From: Methanomicrobia archaeon
Lineage (GTDB): Archaea; Methanobacteriota_B; Thermococci; Methanofastidiosales; B48-G16
Direction of reading: 5' to 3'
Length of the DNA: 30,374 nt
Assembly: GCA_023133315.1 (NCBI GenBank)
Contig: JAGLWR010000001.1
Location: 1-30,374, forward strand
The position numbers and the translations under genes were made by a program. Below are positions 1 to 7,540 of this stretch, one piece after another. Numbering within the stretch: position 1 is the first letter of the stretch; each line of letters begins with the position of its first letter. The notes beneath the pieces are model-generated. The model made no database searches. It was not told where the DNA came from and saw only the letters and a program-made list of their open reading frames with translations.

Positions 1-335
1 AAATACCCTGCAAAGCCAATGGCAACAGTAGTTATGGCCGCTATGTCAACAGCGTTTATTAACCAACTTATTACAAATGCTGTTTTTCTGCTTTTGAATC
101 CCTCTTTCATATAATAATATTCGGCAGCAGTTGTTGGTTTTATGGATATTAATTCAGCGTAACTTAATCCTGTGAAAGATGCTATAATTGCAGCAAATAA
201 AAATGATAACCAAAGAGATGGACCTGTTTTTCCAGCCGCTTCTCCAATTAAAGTGTATATGCCGGCACCAAAGATAATTCCTACTGCGTATATAAGTAAT
301 TTTTTGAAATGAACGGTTCTTTTTAATTCGGCCAT
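1..335 (-). CDS. APC-superfamily amino acid permease, N-terminal part (cut by window edge)
   Basis: The minus-strand frame opens with MAELKRTVHFKKLLIYAVG and runs off the left edge after about 111 residues. The first membrane segment carries GIIFGAGIYTLIGEAAG, the glycine-rich helix-1 motif of the amino acid-polyamine-organocation (APC) transporter superfamily that helps form the substrate site. A second hydrophobic helix (about residues 40-62) and a third (about 88-111) follow, as expected. The start is chosen at ATG 335-333, with GTGATC just upstream as a plausible ribosome binding site. Family membership is well supported. The substrate (an amino acid or polyamine) cannot be told from this fragment. 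Confidence 0.85.
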   Translation of the reverse strand, partial: MAELKRTVHFKKLLIYAVGIIFGAGIYTLIGEAAGKTGPSLWLSFLFAAIIASFTGLSYAELISIKPTTAAEYYYMKEGFKSRKTAFVISWLINAVDIAAITTVAIGFAGY

Positions 336-434
336 TTGGATCACTTTAATCTTTTAGTTACCCAGATGATAATATAAAGTAATACTTTAAAACTTAGTGA
401 TTTGCAATTTTATTTATAATTCAGTGTGTTAAAT

Positions 435-554
435 TTACTTTCTATACTTTCTCCGTACTTTTATTTCGAAATTATCGCTCTCCTGACGAATCTCGGCGCA
501 GAGCTGCAGCACTATATCTTTTGGAATGGCATTATTTTCTGACGATTTTTTCAT
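435..554 (-). CDS. Small ORF, unknown, overlapping the end of the ABC ATPase remnant
   Basis: A 39-codon frame begins MKKSSENNAIPKD and ends at TAA 437-435. Its ATG lies inside the last codons of the ABC ATPase remnant, an overlap typical of translationally coupled genes. It has no recognisable domain, is charged at the C-terminus (many K and R), and has one Cys. It may be the former next gene of the ABC operon, shortened, or simply an open frame without function. I do not recognise it. Confidence 0.25.
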   Translation of the reverse strand: MKKSSENNAIPKDIVLQLCAEIRQESDNFEIKVRRKYRK

Positions 555-670
555 TCTTTATCATCCCGTCTTCGAGATATAGAATCCTGTCTGCAATATT
601 TTCTATCCTGTTACATGCGTCACAACGATGACAGATGTCCTGTGCTCTTTTGCGAGTGTTCTGAGTATTT
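532..670 (-). pseudogene. ABC transporter ATPase C-terminal remnant, frameshifted
   Basis: Read on the minus strand, LAKEHRTSVIVVTH is the strand and switch-histidine region (H-loop) of a LolD/MacB-type ABC ATPase. One base out of frame, the text continues NRIENIADRILYLEDGMI, the usual D-loop-distal tail of the same family, and ends at TAA 534-532. The two pieces are joined only if one base is restored near position 612. Walker A, the signature motif and Walker B are all missing. This is therefore the last 45 or so residues of a broken ATPase, fused at its 5' side to the DUF3795 frame. The upstream edge near 670 is approximate. Confidence 0.7.
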
Positions 671-872
671 TACAGTTTTTGCCCCACTTTTCTTCGACTT
701 TCCACCCATCAGTTAATACTGTCTGGCACCCTTCGCATCGAATTTCTTCAGGTTTACAATTATTGTCTTTGGCAATAATTCGCCGAAGCTCTTCCGAGTC
801 TTTGTACGCTCTATAAATTATACATGCACCACAGTAAAGCCCGCATCTGCCCACAAGATTTTCGTTTATCAT
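603..872 (-). pseudogene. DUF3795 family protein, N-terminal part fused to ABC ATPase tail
   Basis: The frame begins MINENLVGRCGLYCGACIIY, the cysteine-rich opening of DUF3795 proteins (probable metal-binding small proteins of unknown function, common in anaerobic archaea and bacteria). A CEGCQ pair follows, then GWKVEEKWGKNCKILR. Normal members continue with more paired cysteines. Here the text instead changes to an ABC ATPase tail (LAKEHRTSVIVVTH) and stops at TAG 605-603. The start is set at ATG 872-870, preceded by GGTGA; an ATG nine bases upstream (881) lacks a good site. The chimera suggests a deletion that joined two once-separate genes, so the product has probably lost its normal function. 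Confidence 0.65.
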
Positions 873-1007
873 GGTCACCATTCCTTGGGTATATATTCTA
901 TCGGTTACGAACAGGGAGGTTGGTTATTTTTTTATAATAGCACTATCATATTTAAAAGGCTGTCCATCTTTCACTATTGTTCATTACTCGCTTCTCCAAT
1001 ACATCCT

Positions 1008-2945
1008 TTAAATACTGAAAAAAACGTTGAGAGTTCTCTTTAAAATTCCCTCTTTATCCTCAAGTATTCTCAACCGTTCTGTCGTCCATTTTGATAGATT
1101 GTTTTTCACAAATGGCTGGGCAACTCTGTAATCCAGAAAAATAATACACGCTCTATCGTCTAACAAACGGTGGGCCCTTCCTGCGCCCTGATTCAGTTTT
1201 CTATGCGCAGGGAGATAGTACCCATAATATTTTCCTTTCCCTGGAAAAACGTCTGTATAGTACCCTACCTGGGCTTGAACCCGTGCTGTAGGTTTTGCAT
1301 ACGGTATTCCTACAAGTACAACGGCATTCATTTCATCCCCCGGATAATCTTCCCCTTCAGAATTTCTTCCCCCCATAACACCGAGCAGCACCGCGCCATC
1401 TTTTTTTGCAAGCGTCTTGAACCCTCTGATAAGAAGATCATTTTCACTCGAAGCGGAACCTTTATTTTCGACAAAAAGGGGCTTTTTTACAGCCTGTTGA
1501 AGTCCTGCGGATAAAATTCCTTCTAGTACGCTGTAGGAGACGGTAAAAATACCGACATTTTTTGGTACAACATCCACGATCTCAAGTATTTTTTGAACTA
1601 GCTTTCGGTACATCTCTACGTCTCTATAGGGACTTTTTGTGGTCACACCTTTTGAAATTAATGTCAATATATTCGATCTTTTGAAGGGGGAGTTGAAAAC
1701 TTTGGATTCATAGTTCTGTAAACCTATGATGTCACAAAATGCATTCAGAGGTGTGAGGGTACCTGACATGGATATAATCGAGTATGCGGATGAAAACACC
1801 TGCGTAGTAATATTTCTTGGATCTAAATCAAGGATATCCAATTTTAAGGAAGAAACTCCTCCTTTCGTGATGTATCGTTCTATGAGATAACAGTAATCCT
1901 TTCTATCTCTCACGTTTATCCAGTTGAAAACAAACACTCCACAGCTGTGGATGAAAGACCTGGGAGGTTTTCCTTGATTTAATTTATCTTTCTGTATCTC
2001 TTCTCCTCTTTTGATCATGTATTGTGAAAAATCTTCTATCGCTTTTTCTGTGGAGATGTGTACAAACTGTGATCTTTTTCCTGTAAATCGAGAAATAAGA
2101 TCTTGATACGTCAGTAAAGACTCGTCTTCTAACTGTATGTCCTCCGGTATTGAAAGTATTATTTCGTACAGAGCTTCCAGAAATGCAAGTATCTCATCTT
2201 CTTCGTAGTTAGTGGCTTCGTGTATTCCCGCTTTCAATGACGACAATGACAGCTGATCACTCCCAAGATCGGCGGCTAATTCTGGTAAATTATGAGCTTC
2301 GTCCAGAACCAAAATAATATCGTCTAAATGACATCCTATCGTCTCCAAAAAATTATCTCTAATACCTGGGTGAAATATATAGAGATACGAACAAGTTATA
2401 AGGTCTGCCTCTCTGAGTACTTCTTTTGTCACTTCATAGGGACACAGAGCATTCTCTCTACAGACTTCTTTAATTTCCATAGAATTTACGGCTCTTTTTG
2501 AAAACTTCAATGCGAACTCAAAGACTAACTCCTCGTTTTCCTTTACATTTTTATAAAATTTGCACCTGTTAAGTTTCTTCAGTAATCGACACACGTGAAG
2601 AGCTGATGCTGTATCTCCTGCAAAATCAGTTACGAGGGGATTCAGACACATCTCTTTTCTTCCTCGCAGAGAGACGCCAGAAACATTTTTTTCTTTTCCT
2701 ATCTCTCTTAATTCTTCAATAACTCTATCCATTTGTTTATGGGTCCTACAGCAGTATACAACCTTTTTTGCCATTTCTTCAGCTATTGGAAGAATAGAAG
2801 ATAAAACACCCGGGGTTTTTCCAAAGCCCGTAGCAGCTTCGATAACGGTATTTCTTCCAAGCTTCACATTTTTATAGATCATATCCATAAACTCTTCCTG
2901 ACCTTTTCTTAATGAAGGATAAGGAAAGTAATCACTGTACTCCAT
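1008..2945 (-). CDS. XPD/Rad3-family superfamily 2 DNA helicase with Fe-S cluster
   Basis: This is a 645-residue helicase of the XPD/Rad3/DinG group: 5'-3' DNA unwinding with a [4Fe-4S] cluster, linked to DNA repair. Walker A is AATGFGKT (residues 37-44) and the DEAH box is at 215-218. A set of cysteines between them (Cys100, Cys119, Cys128, Cys168) matches the four cluster ligands of XPD. Motif VI appears as QGAGRAHR near the C-terminus. The length fits archaeal XPD (about 600-650). The ATG at 2945 has no ribosome binding site, but a TATA-like box sits about 25 bp upstream, so the mRNA is probably leaderless. It shares that box with the divergent gene at 2997. It could equally be named Rad3-like; the family is secure, the exact orthology less so. 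Confidence 0.9.
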   Translation of the reverse strand: MEYSDYFPYPSLRKGQEEFMDMIYKNVKLGRNTVIEAATGFGKTPGVLSSILPIAEEMAKKVVYCCRTHKQMDRVIEELREIGKEKNVSGVSLRGRKEMCLNPLVTDFAGDTASALHVCRLLKKLNRCKFYKNVKENEELVFEFALKFSKRAVNSMEIKEVCRENALCPYEVTKEVLREADLITCSYLYIFHPGIRDNFLETIGCHLDDIILVLDEAHNLPELAADLGSDQLSLSSLKAGIHEATNYEEDEILAFLEALYEIILSIPEDIQLEDESLLTYQDLISRFTGKRSQFVHISTEKAIEDFSQYMIKRGEEIQKDKLNQGKPPRSFIHSCGVFVFNWINVRDRKDYCYLIERYITKGGVSSLKLDILDLDPRNITTQVFSSAYSIISMSGTLTPLNAFCDIIGLQNYESKVFNSPFKRSNILTLISKGVTTKSPYRDVEMYRKLVQKILEIVDVVPKNVGIFTVSYSVLEGILSAGLQQAVKKPLFVENKGSASSENDLLIRGFKTLAKKDGAVLLGVMGGRNSEGEDYPGDEMNAVVLVGIPYAKPTARVQAQVGYYTDVFPGKGKYYGYYLPAHRKLNQGAGRAHRLLDDRACIIFLDYRVAQPFVKNNLSKWTTERLRILEDKEGILKRTLNVFFSI

Positions 2946-2958
2946 AAAAGAGAATAAT

Positions 2959-2976
2959 CACATACATTAATAAACT
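2959..2976. promoter_or_regulatory. Shared AT-rich TATA element of a divergent gene pair
   Basis: The 51 bp between two divergent start codons (2945 minus, 2997 plus) contain one clear TATA-like stretch, TTAATAAA at 2967-2974 (TTTATTAA on the other strand). Its centre is about 27 bp from the plus-strand ATG and about 25 bp from the minus-strand ATG, the usual TATA-to-transcription-start distance in archaea. Neither ATG has a ribosome binding site. I infer that both genes are transcribed as leaderless mRNAs from one near-symmetrical box. Confidence 0.5.
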
Positions 2977-2996
2977 CTCTCACCATATACTAACCT

Positions 2997-3947
2997 ATGA
3001 AAAAACTCCTACTGATCTTCATGATACTGGCATTAAGTACAGTCAGGGCAGATACGTACGATGCCATCGTGGTGAGAAATAGCAGCGATGTAATAATAGA
3101 CTATATCATAGCCGAAGCATACTCTCACAAAGCAGATATTCCTGTGATTCTTACCGATCCAGAGTCGCTTAGCGTTAGCGCAAGAAGAGCCCTTTTGGGT
3201 CTGCGATCCCAAGACGCCGAAAGAGTTCTGATCATAGGGGGATCTCAGGCCATCTCTACCCATGTAGAAGATGAGATAAGGAACATAGGTTTTGATGTTG
3301 ACAGAAAATGGGGTACGGATAGAAACGAGACTGCAGCGATCGTAGCGATCGATCTCTGGGGGGAATGTGAGAACGTAGTATTGGTCAATGGAAACATCCC
3401 TGAAAGCTTTTTAGTTGCATTGAGAACATCTTATGTATTAAAAGCTCCAATATTACTTGTAGATGAAAATAAAGTTCCCAATCCTACGTTAAAGGCGATA
3501 GAAACCTTGAATCCTGAAAGTATATATGTTATAGGCCCAAATATTCCGGACATATCAGGTCTTAAGGGTGAGAAAAAACTTGTAGGCACCAATATCGAGG
3601 TAAGCGATATAGAAGAGAAAAGAAAGATAACCTTCGATTATGTATCTCTCCTTCTCGGAATTCTTGTCGGTGGAACATCCGTATTTTTTGTGTACAGAAC
3701 TTATAAAAGGAAGATAAGCGTGGAAGTGCCGATGTTTGTCCTCACCGAAGACGAAAGAAAGATTGTCGACGCTGTAAAATCAACAGGAGGAGAAATGAAA
3801 CAGGAAGATCTTCCGGAGGAAACAGGGTTTTCAAGGCCCAAAGTCACAAAAATTATTCAGGATCTGGAGAATAAAAAGATAATTTCAAGATTAAAATATG
3901 GAAAAACTTATAAAGTAAAGATTGAGAAGAAGTTTATCAAAACCTAA
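2997..3947 (+). CDS. Membrane protein with outer cell-wall-binding repeats and C-terminal winged helix
   Basis: Product of 316 residues. Residues 1-18 form a signal peptide. About 20-190 resemble the cell-wall-binding repeat 2 family (CW_binding_2): paired patterns such as RVLIIGGSQAIS and SIYVIGPNIPD, and the WGTDRNETAAIVA motif near 105-117. One membrane helix lies at about 213-233, followed by basic YKRK. Residues about 249-310 form a winged helix-turn-helix like those of MarR/IclR-type regulators (QEDLPEETGFSRPKVTKIIQDLE). The predicted topology is outer domain, one helix, inner DNA-binding domain: a one-component transmembrane regulator. What the outer domain senses is unknown. The ATG at 2997 is probably leaderless. 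Zn-ribbon and aEF-1 beta genes follow within 10 bp. Confidence 0.8.
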   Translation: MKKLLLIFMILALSTVRADTYDAIVVRNSSDVIIDYIIAEAYSHKADIPVILTDPESLSVSARRALLGLRSQDAERVLIIGGSQAISTHVEDEIRNIGFDVDRKWGTDRNETAAIVAIDLWGECENVVLVNGNIPESFLVALRTSYVLKAPILLVDENKVPNPTLKAIETLNPESIYVIGPNIPDISGLKGEKKLVGTNIEVSDIEEKRKITFDYVSLLLGILVGGTSVFFVYRTYKRKISVEVPMFVLTEDERKIVDAVKSTGGEMKQEDLPEETGFSRPKVTKIIQDLENKKIISRLKYGKTYKVKIEKKFIKT

Positions 3948-3957
3948 AGGTGATTAT

Positions 3958-4110
3958 ATGAGATGTATATCATGTAACAGAGAAATCGCTCCGGATGAAA
4001 AGGGTGTTAAGTTTCCATGTCCTAACTGTGATAGGATTATCGTTAGATGTGAAAAATGCAGAGTTCTGGCGAATCCCTATAAGTGTGAATGTGGATTTGA
4101 GGGGCCGTGA
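3958..4110 (+). CDS. Small Zn-ribbon protein (COG2888-type, translation-associated)
   Basis: A 50-residue protein with four cysteine pairs: C3/C6, C21/C24, C31/C34 and C43/C45. This matches the archaeal double zinc-ribbon family COG2888/DUF1610, described as a predicted RNA-binding protein involved in translation, which often sits next to the aEF-1 beta gene as it does here. The start is ATG 3958, with AAAGGTGA just upstream; a longer frame from 3922 would read through the end of the previous gene. The next gene starts 5 bp after its stop, so the two are surely co-transcribed. Confidence 0.85.
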   Translation: MRCISCNREIAPDEKGVKFPCPNCDRIIVRCEKCRVLANPYKCECGFEGP

Positions 4111-4114
4111 TAAA

Positions 4115-4387
4115 ATGGGTTATAATGTTGTTGCAATAGCCAAGGTCATGCCAGTTTCTCCTGAGATAGACAGAGAAAAACTGAAAAAAGATATAGAGAG
4201 TAAGATACCTCAAAATATGAAGCTTCATAAAATAGAAGAAGAACCCATAGCTTTTGGGATCGTAGCTCTCAACGCTTTTGTTCTTCTCAGTGACGCAGAA
4301 GGAGGAGTAGATGATATAGAAGAAAGAATTAAAGAGATAGAGGACGTAAGCGAAGTGGATATTATCGATGTAAGAAGATTACTTTAA
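4115..4387 (+). CDS. ef1b: Translation elongation factor aEF-1 beta
   Basis: A 90-residue protein beginning MGYNVVAIAKVMPVSPEID, with the family pattern EEEPIAFGIVALNAFV and ending near DVSEVDIIDVRRL. This is the small archaeal exchange factor that swaps GDP for GTP on EF-1 alpha (also encoded in this window, at 14551), and the usual length is about 90. The start is ATG 4115, with GTGAT upstream. A longer open frame from 3995 overlaps the Zn-ribbon gene and is not used. The last 9 bases overlap the end of psmA on the opposite strand, leaving no intergenic terminator between the convergent genes. Confidence 0.95.
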   Translation: MGYNVVAIAKVMPVSPEIDREKLKKDIESKIPQNMKLHKIEEEPIAFGIVALNAFVLLSDAEGGVDDIEERIKEIEDVSEVDIIDVRRLL

Positions 4388-5092
4388 CTTCTCTATATAT
4401 TCTTTTACCTTTTTTCCTGTAAGCTTCTCAAACTTTTTTGTTTTTTTACCGAGTAAAGCCATCTCTATGTTGCTTTTGTCAATTTCTCCTTCTATCGATG
4501 CTTTCAAGGTATTCAATGCGAGCATTATCGCTTCTTCCATCGTCATATTATTTTTGTACTCATCTTCAAAGACCTTCATTGCTGTGTCTCTTCCTTCTCC
4601 TATAGCCGTAGCTTTCCACGCCAGGTACGCTCCAGAGGGTTCCGTAACAAAGAGTTCTGGGAGATCATTGACACCTGCTATTATCAACGAAACGCCAAAA
4701 GGACGCAATCCTCCGTACTGTGTGAACTGCTGTTTGAGATCTCCTATCTTCTTTGCCAGAGTAGATGTTGCTATCGGCTCACTGTATGTCAATCTATTTA
4801 TTTGCGCCTCTAATCGTGCCCTATCTATCAGTACCCGCGCATCGCTGATGATACCTGAGGTTGCCGCACCTATGTGTTCGTCTACCTTGAATATCTTTTC
4901 AAAAGACTCAGGCTCTACCATGGGTGAGGGTATTCTCTTATCAACAGCCAGAACTATCCCTTCATCACACCGCACACCAAGAGCTGTAGCACCCTTCTTT
5001 ACGGCTTCACTTGCATAGGAAACTTGATATAGGCTTCCGTCTGGGCTGAACACCGTGATCGCTCTATCATATCCCATTCCTTTAGGCATCAT
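4379..5092 (-). CDS. psmA: Proteasome subunit alpha
   Basis: A 237-residue alpha subunit, forming the outer rings and gate of the 20S proteasome. The N-terminal gate motif GYDRAITVFSPDG is present, as is the lysine of the pocket that receives ATPase tails (FEKIF; Lys66 in Thermoplasma numbering), and FTQYGGLRPFGVSLI. Odd: the nearly universal QVEYAREA segment reads QVSYASEA, replacing the glutamate and the arginine that are Glu25 and Arg28 in Thermoplasma. The ATG overlaps the psmB stop as ATGA, so the two subunits are translationally coupled. Its 3' end overlaps aEF-1 beta convergently. Confidence 0.97.
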   Translation of the reverse strand: MMPKGMGYDRAITVFSPDGSLYQVSYASEAVKKGATALGVRCDEGIVLAVDKRIPSPMVEPESFEKIFKVDEHIGAATSGIISDARVLIDRARLEAQINRLTYSEPIATSTLAKKIGDLKQQFTQYGGLRPFGVSLIIAGVNDLPELFVTEPSGAYLAWKATAIGEGRDTAMKVFEDEYKNNMTMEEAIMLALNTLKASIEGEIDKSNIEMALLGKKTKKFEKLTGKKVKEYIEKLK

Positions 5093-5721
5093 TTATTTTT
5101 CACCTTTACCACTACATTCTCTATTTCTTTTTTTGAAAGTTCTTTATATCCCGAACTATTAATTATTGTAACAGCTATCCCATCTCCTGTAGCAAGATCT
5201 CTCTGAATAGCTACATTTATTGCCCTGATGCTGAGTTCTATCCCTTCTTCGATCGTCATGTTCTCTCTGAACCTGTCTTCTAAAAGTCCGTACGCTATAG
5301 TTGATCCCGAACCTGTAGAGATCATCGTATCTTTGTTGACCCCGCCTATAGGGTCTATAGAGTAAGCTTCGGCTCCATTTGAATCGTATCCTCCAAGAAC
5401 TAACCATGCTATCAGGGGATAATATCTTTGACCTTGAAGAATATTAGACGTTAACTGAGCTAACGCTTTTGTAGAGATCTTCTTCCGATCTTTCATCTCA
5501 TATAAGTTAGCTTCAGCCCTTAAAAGGCCTATGAGACTCTGGATATCTCCAACCACTCCTGCACAGGCGACTCCAACACTTTCCGTTATTTTAAAAAGCT
5601 TTTGAGCATTTTTATGTGCTATTAAATATCCTGCCGATGCTCTTTTATCCGTAGCTAAAACTACACCTTTATCGCATACGATTGCTACGGTAGTCGTTCC
5701 TTTTTTGAAATTATCTTCCAT
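5089..5721 (-). CDS. psmB: Proteasome subunit beta, catalytic
   Basis: A 210-residue precursor with an eight-residue propeptide (MEDNFKKG) ahead of the nucleophile Thr9 in GTTTVAI. Counting from the mature Thr1, Asp17 and Lys33 are both in place, so the subunit should be active. GSGSTIAYGLLEDRF and DLATGDGIAVTII complete the family signature. It forms the inner proteolytic rings with psmA, which follows in ATGA overlap. A GGTGA site precedes the ATG. The 35 bp gap after the thermosome gene holds a T-rich run on the coding strand, so psmB may be partly separated from, or read through from, the chaperonin gene. Confidence 0.97.
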   Translation of the reverse strand: MEDNFKKGTTTVAIVCDKGVVLATDKRASAGYLIAHKNAQKLFKITESVGVACAGVVGDIQSLIGLLRAEANLYEMKDRKKISTKALAQLTSNILQGQRYYPLIAWLVLGGYDSNGAEAYSIDPIGGVNKDTMISTGSGSTIAYGLLEDRFRENMTIEEGIELSIRAINVAIQRDLATGDGIAVTIINSSGYKELSKKEIENVVVKVKNK

Positions 5722-5756
5722 TTTTTCACCTGTAAAAAAAGAAAAATTAAATTTTA

Positions 5757-7397
5757 TTAATATTCTTCCGGACCCATTCCTCCGGGAGGCATTCCTCCTG
5801 GGGGTCCTCCACTTTTGCCGAGTTCACTTGCAGCTATGACGTCATCTATTCTCAGTATCATTATAGCAGCTTCAGATGATGATTTCACGGCCTGTGATTT
5901 GATCCTTAATGGCTCTACTACACCACTCTTCATCATATCTTTGGCTTTGCTATCGAAAACATCGAACCCTATATTTTTGCCGTCTTTTTCGTGCTTTGAT
6001 CTCAGTTCCACCAATGCATCTATAGGATCAATACCCGCATTCTCTGCAAGCGTTCGTGGAATTACCTCCATAGCATCGGCAAAAGCTTTTATAGCCAGCT
6101 GCTCTCTGCCGCCCATCTTGTCAGCACATTCTTGAAGTCTTTTCGAAAGTTCTATCTCTGCAGCACCGCCACCTGCAACTACCGTTCCATCCTTTATTAT
6201 CGTAGCTACTACACCTATAGCATCTTCCAATGCCCTTTCTACAGAGTCCACGAAATGCTCCGTACCTCCTCTCAAGAGAAGTGACACGGCCTTTGGATTC
6301 TTACATTTTTCAATAAACGTCATCTTATCTTTGCCTACCTTTTTCTCCTCTACGAGACCTGCATATCCGAGATCTTCTGAAGAGAGATCTTCTATCTTTG
6401 TAACTATCTTTGCGCCTGTAGCTTTTGAAAGTCTTTCCATATCTGACTTTTTAGCCCTTCTTATTGCGAAGATTCCTTTCTTTGCCAGATAGTGCTGTGC
6501 CAGATCATCGATTCCTTTCTGACAGAAGAGAACATTAGCACCGCTTTTAGCTATGTTCTCGACCATATCTCTAATAGTCTTTTCTTCCTGTTCTATAAAA
6601 GCCTGCATCTGGTCTGGAGATGTAATCCTAATTTCAGCATCTGTTTCAGTTTTGTGCACTTCCATAGCAGAGTCTAACAAAGCTATCTTGGCCTCCTTTA
6701 TCTTTCTCGGCATCCCAGGATGAACTTTTTCTTTGTCAATGATAATGCCCTGTATAAGCGTAGAATCCTCTACACTTCCTCCTTCTTTCTTCTCAACCTT
6801 GATATCCTCTGTATCAACAAAGTATTTTCCATTTTCGTTTACAGCTACCTGTCTTACCGCCTTAACAGCTAAAGCTGTTAGTGTATCCTTCGCTTTTTCA
6901 GCACCTTTACCTGTCATTGCAGTCTCGGCAGCCTGAAGTAAAACCTTCTCATCGGTAGGATCCACCTTAGTTGCCATATTATTCAAAATATTCTCTGCTT
7001 CTTCCGCTGCAACTTTGTACCCAGAAGCTATTATCGTTGGATGTACGTTCTGATCCAAGAGAACTTCTGCATTTTTTAAAAGCTCTCCGGTAAGGACAAC
7101 CGCTGTAGTTGTACCGTCTCCTACTTCATCGTCCTGTGTTTTTGCGACTTCGACTATCATTTTGGCTGCTGGATGGGCAATATCCATTTCATCGAGGATC
7201 GTTGCACCATCATTTGTAATGACAACGTCTCCCAAGGAATCTACTAACATTTTGTCCATTCCCCTGGGACCTAACGTCGTTTTGATAGTCTCAGCGACTA
7301 TTCTACCCGCTAAAATATTCATTCTTTGAGCATCTCTTCCCAGAAATCTCTGGGTACTATCATCCGTTACCTGCATAGGTTGTCTCATTTTTGCCAT
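5757..7397 (-). CDS. ths: Thermosome subunit (group II chaperonin)
   Basis: A 546-residue chaperonin that folds proteins in a double-ring ATPase cage. Family motifs are intact: TLGPRGMDKML (38-51), NDGAT near 62, GDGTT near 94, and a VVAGGGAAEIEL stretch in the C-terminal half. The C-terminus ends in the glycine/methionine-rich tail GGMPPGGMGPEEY. The true start is ATG 7397, preceded by GAGGTGA. An upstream in-frame extension to 7541 would cross the promoter and is rejected. A strong BRE/TATA promoter lies at 7445-7460. Only one thermosome gene is present in the window. Adjacency to the proteasome genes makes a protein quality-control block. Confidence 0.97.
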   Translation of the reverse strand: MAKMRQPMQVTDDSTQRFLGRDAQRMNILAGRIVAETIKTTLGPRGMDKMLVDSLGDVVITNDGATILDEMDIAHPAAKMIVEVAKTQDDEVGDGTTTAVVLTGELLKNAEVLLDQNVHPTIIASGYKVAAEEAENILNNMATKVDPTDEKVLLQAAETAMTGKGAEKAKDTLTALAVKAVRQVAVNENGKYFVDTEDIKVEKKEGGSVEDSTLIQGIIIDKEKVHPGMPRKIKEAKIALLDSAMEVHKTETDAEIRITSPDQMQAFIEQEEKTIRDMVENIAKSGANVLFCQKGIDDLAQHYLAKKGIFAIRRAKKSDMERLSKATGAKIVTKIEDLSSEDLGYAGLVEEKKVGKDKMTFIEKCKNPKAVSLLLRGGTEHFVDSVERALEDAIGVVATIIKDGTVVAGGGAAEIELSKRLQECADKMGGREQLAIKAFADAMEVIPRTLAENAGIDPIDALVELRSKHEKDGKNIGFDVFDSKAKDMMKSGVVEPLRIKSQAVKSSSEAAIMILRIDDVIAASELGKSGGPPGGMPPGGMGPEEY

Positions 7398-7444
7398 ATT
7401 ATTCACCTCATAAAATCTTGTAATAAAAAGTGGATTAGTAGTGA

Positions 7445-7480
7445 TATAAAAAGCTTTCGGTTGGTGGTTCTCATACGAAC
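7445..7480 (-). promoter_or_regulatory. Thermosome promoter (BRE/TATA) with adjacent inverted repeat
   Basis: On the minus strand CGAAAGC followed by TTTTTATA (7460-7445) is a good BRE plus TATA box. It predicts a transcript start near 7420 and a short leader carrying GAGGTGA. Directly upstream is GTTC-N6-GAAC (7467-7480), a small inverted repeat in the position where archaeal heat-shock regulators commonly bind. Its role as an operator is inference. Confidence 0.6.
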
Positions 7481-7540
7481 ACGATGGATGGGGTGTTTTG
7501 CATATATTATTTGTTTGTTGATTCAGTCGATGGATAATCA

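Noticed and set aside
5159..5407. Arg/Tyr-rich minus-strand frame inside psmB
   Set aside because: It is a shadow frame of a clearly conserved catalytic gene.
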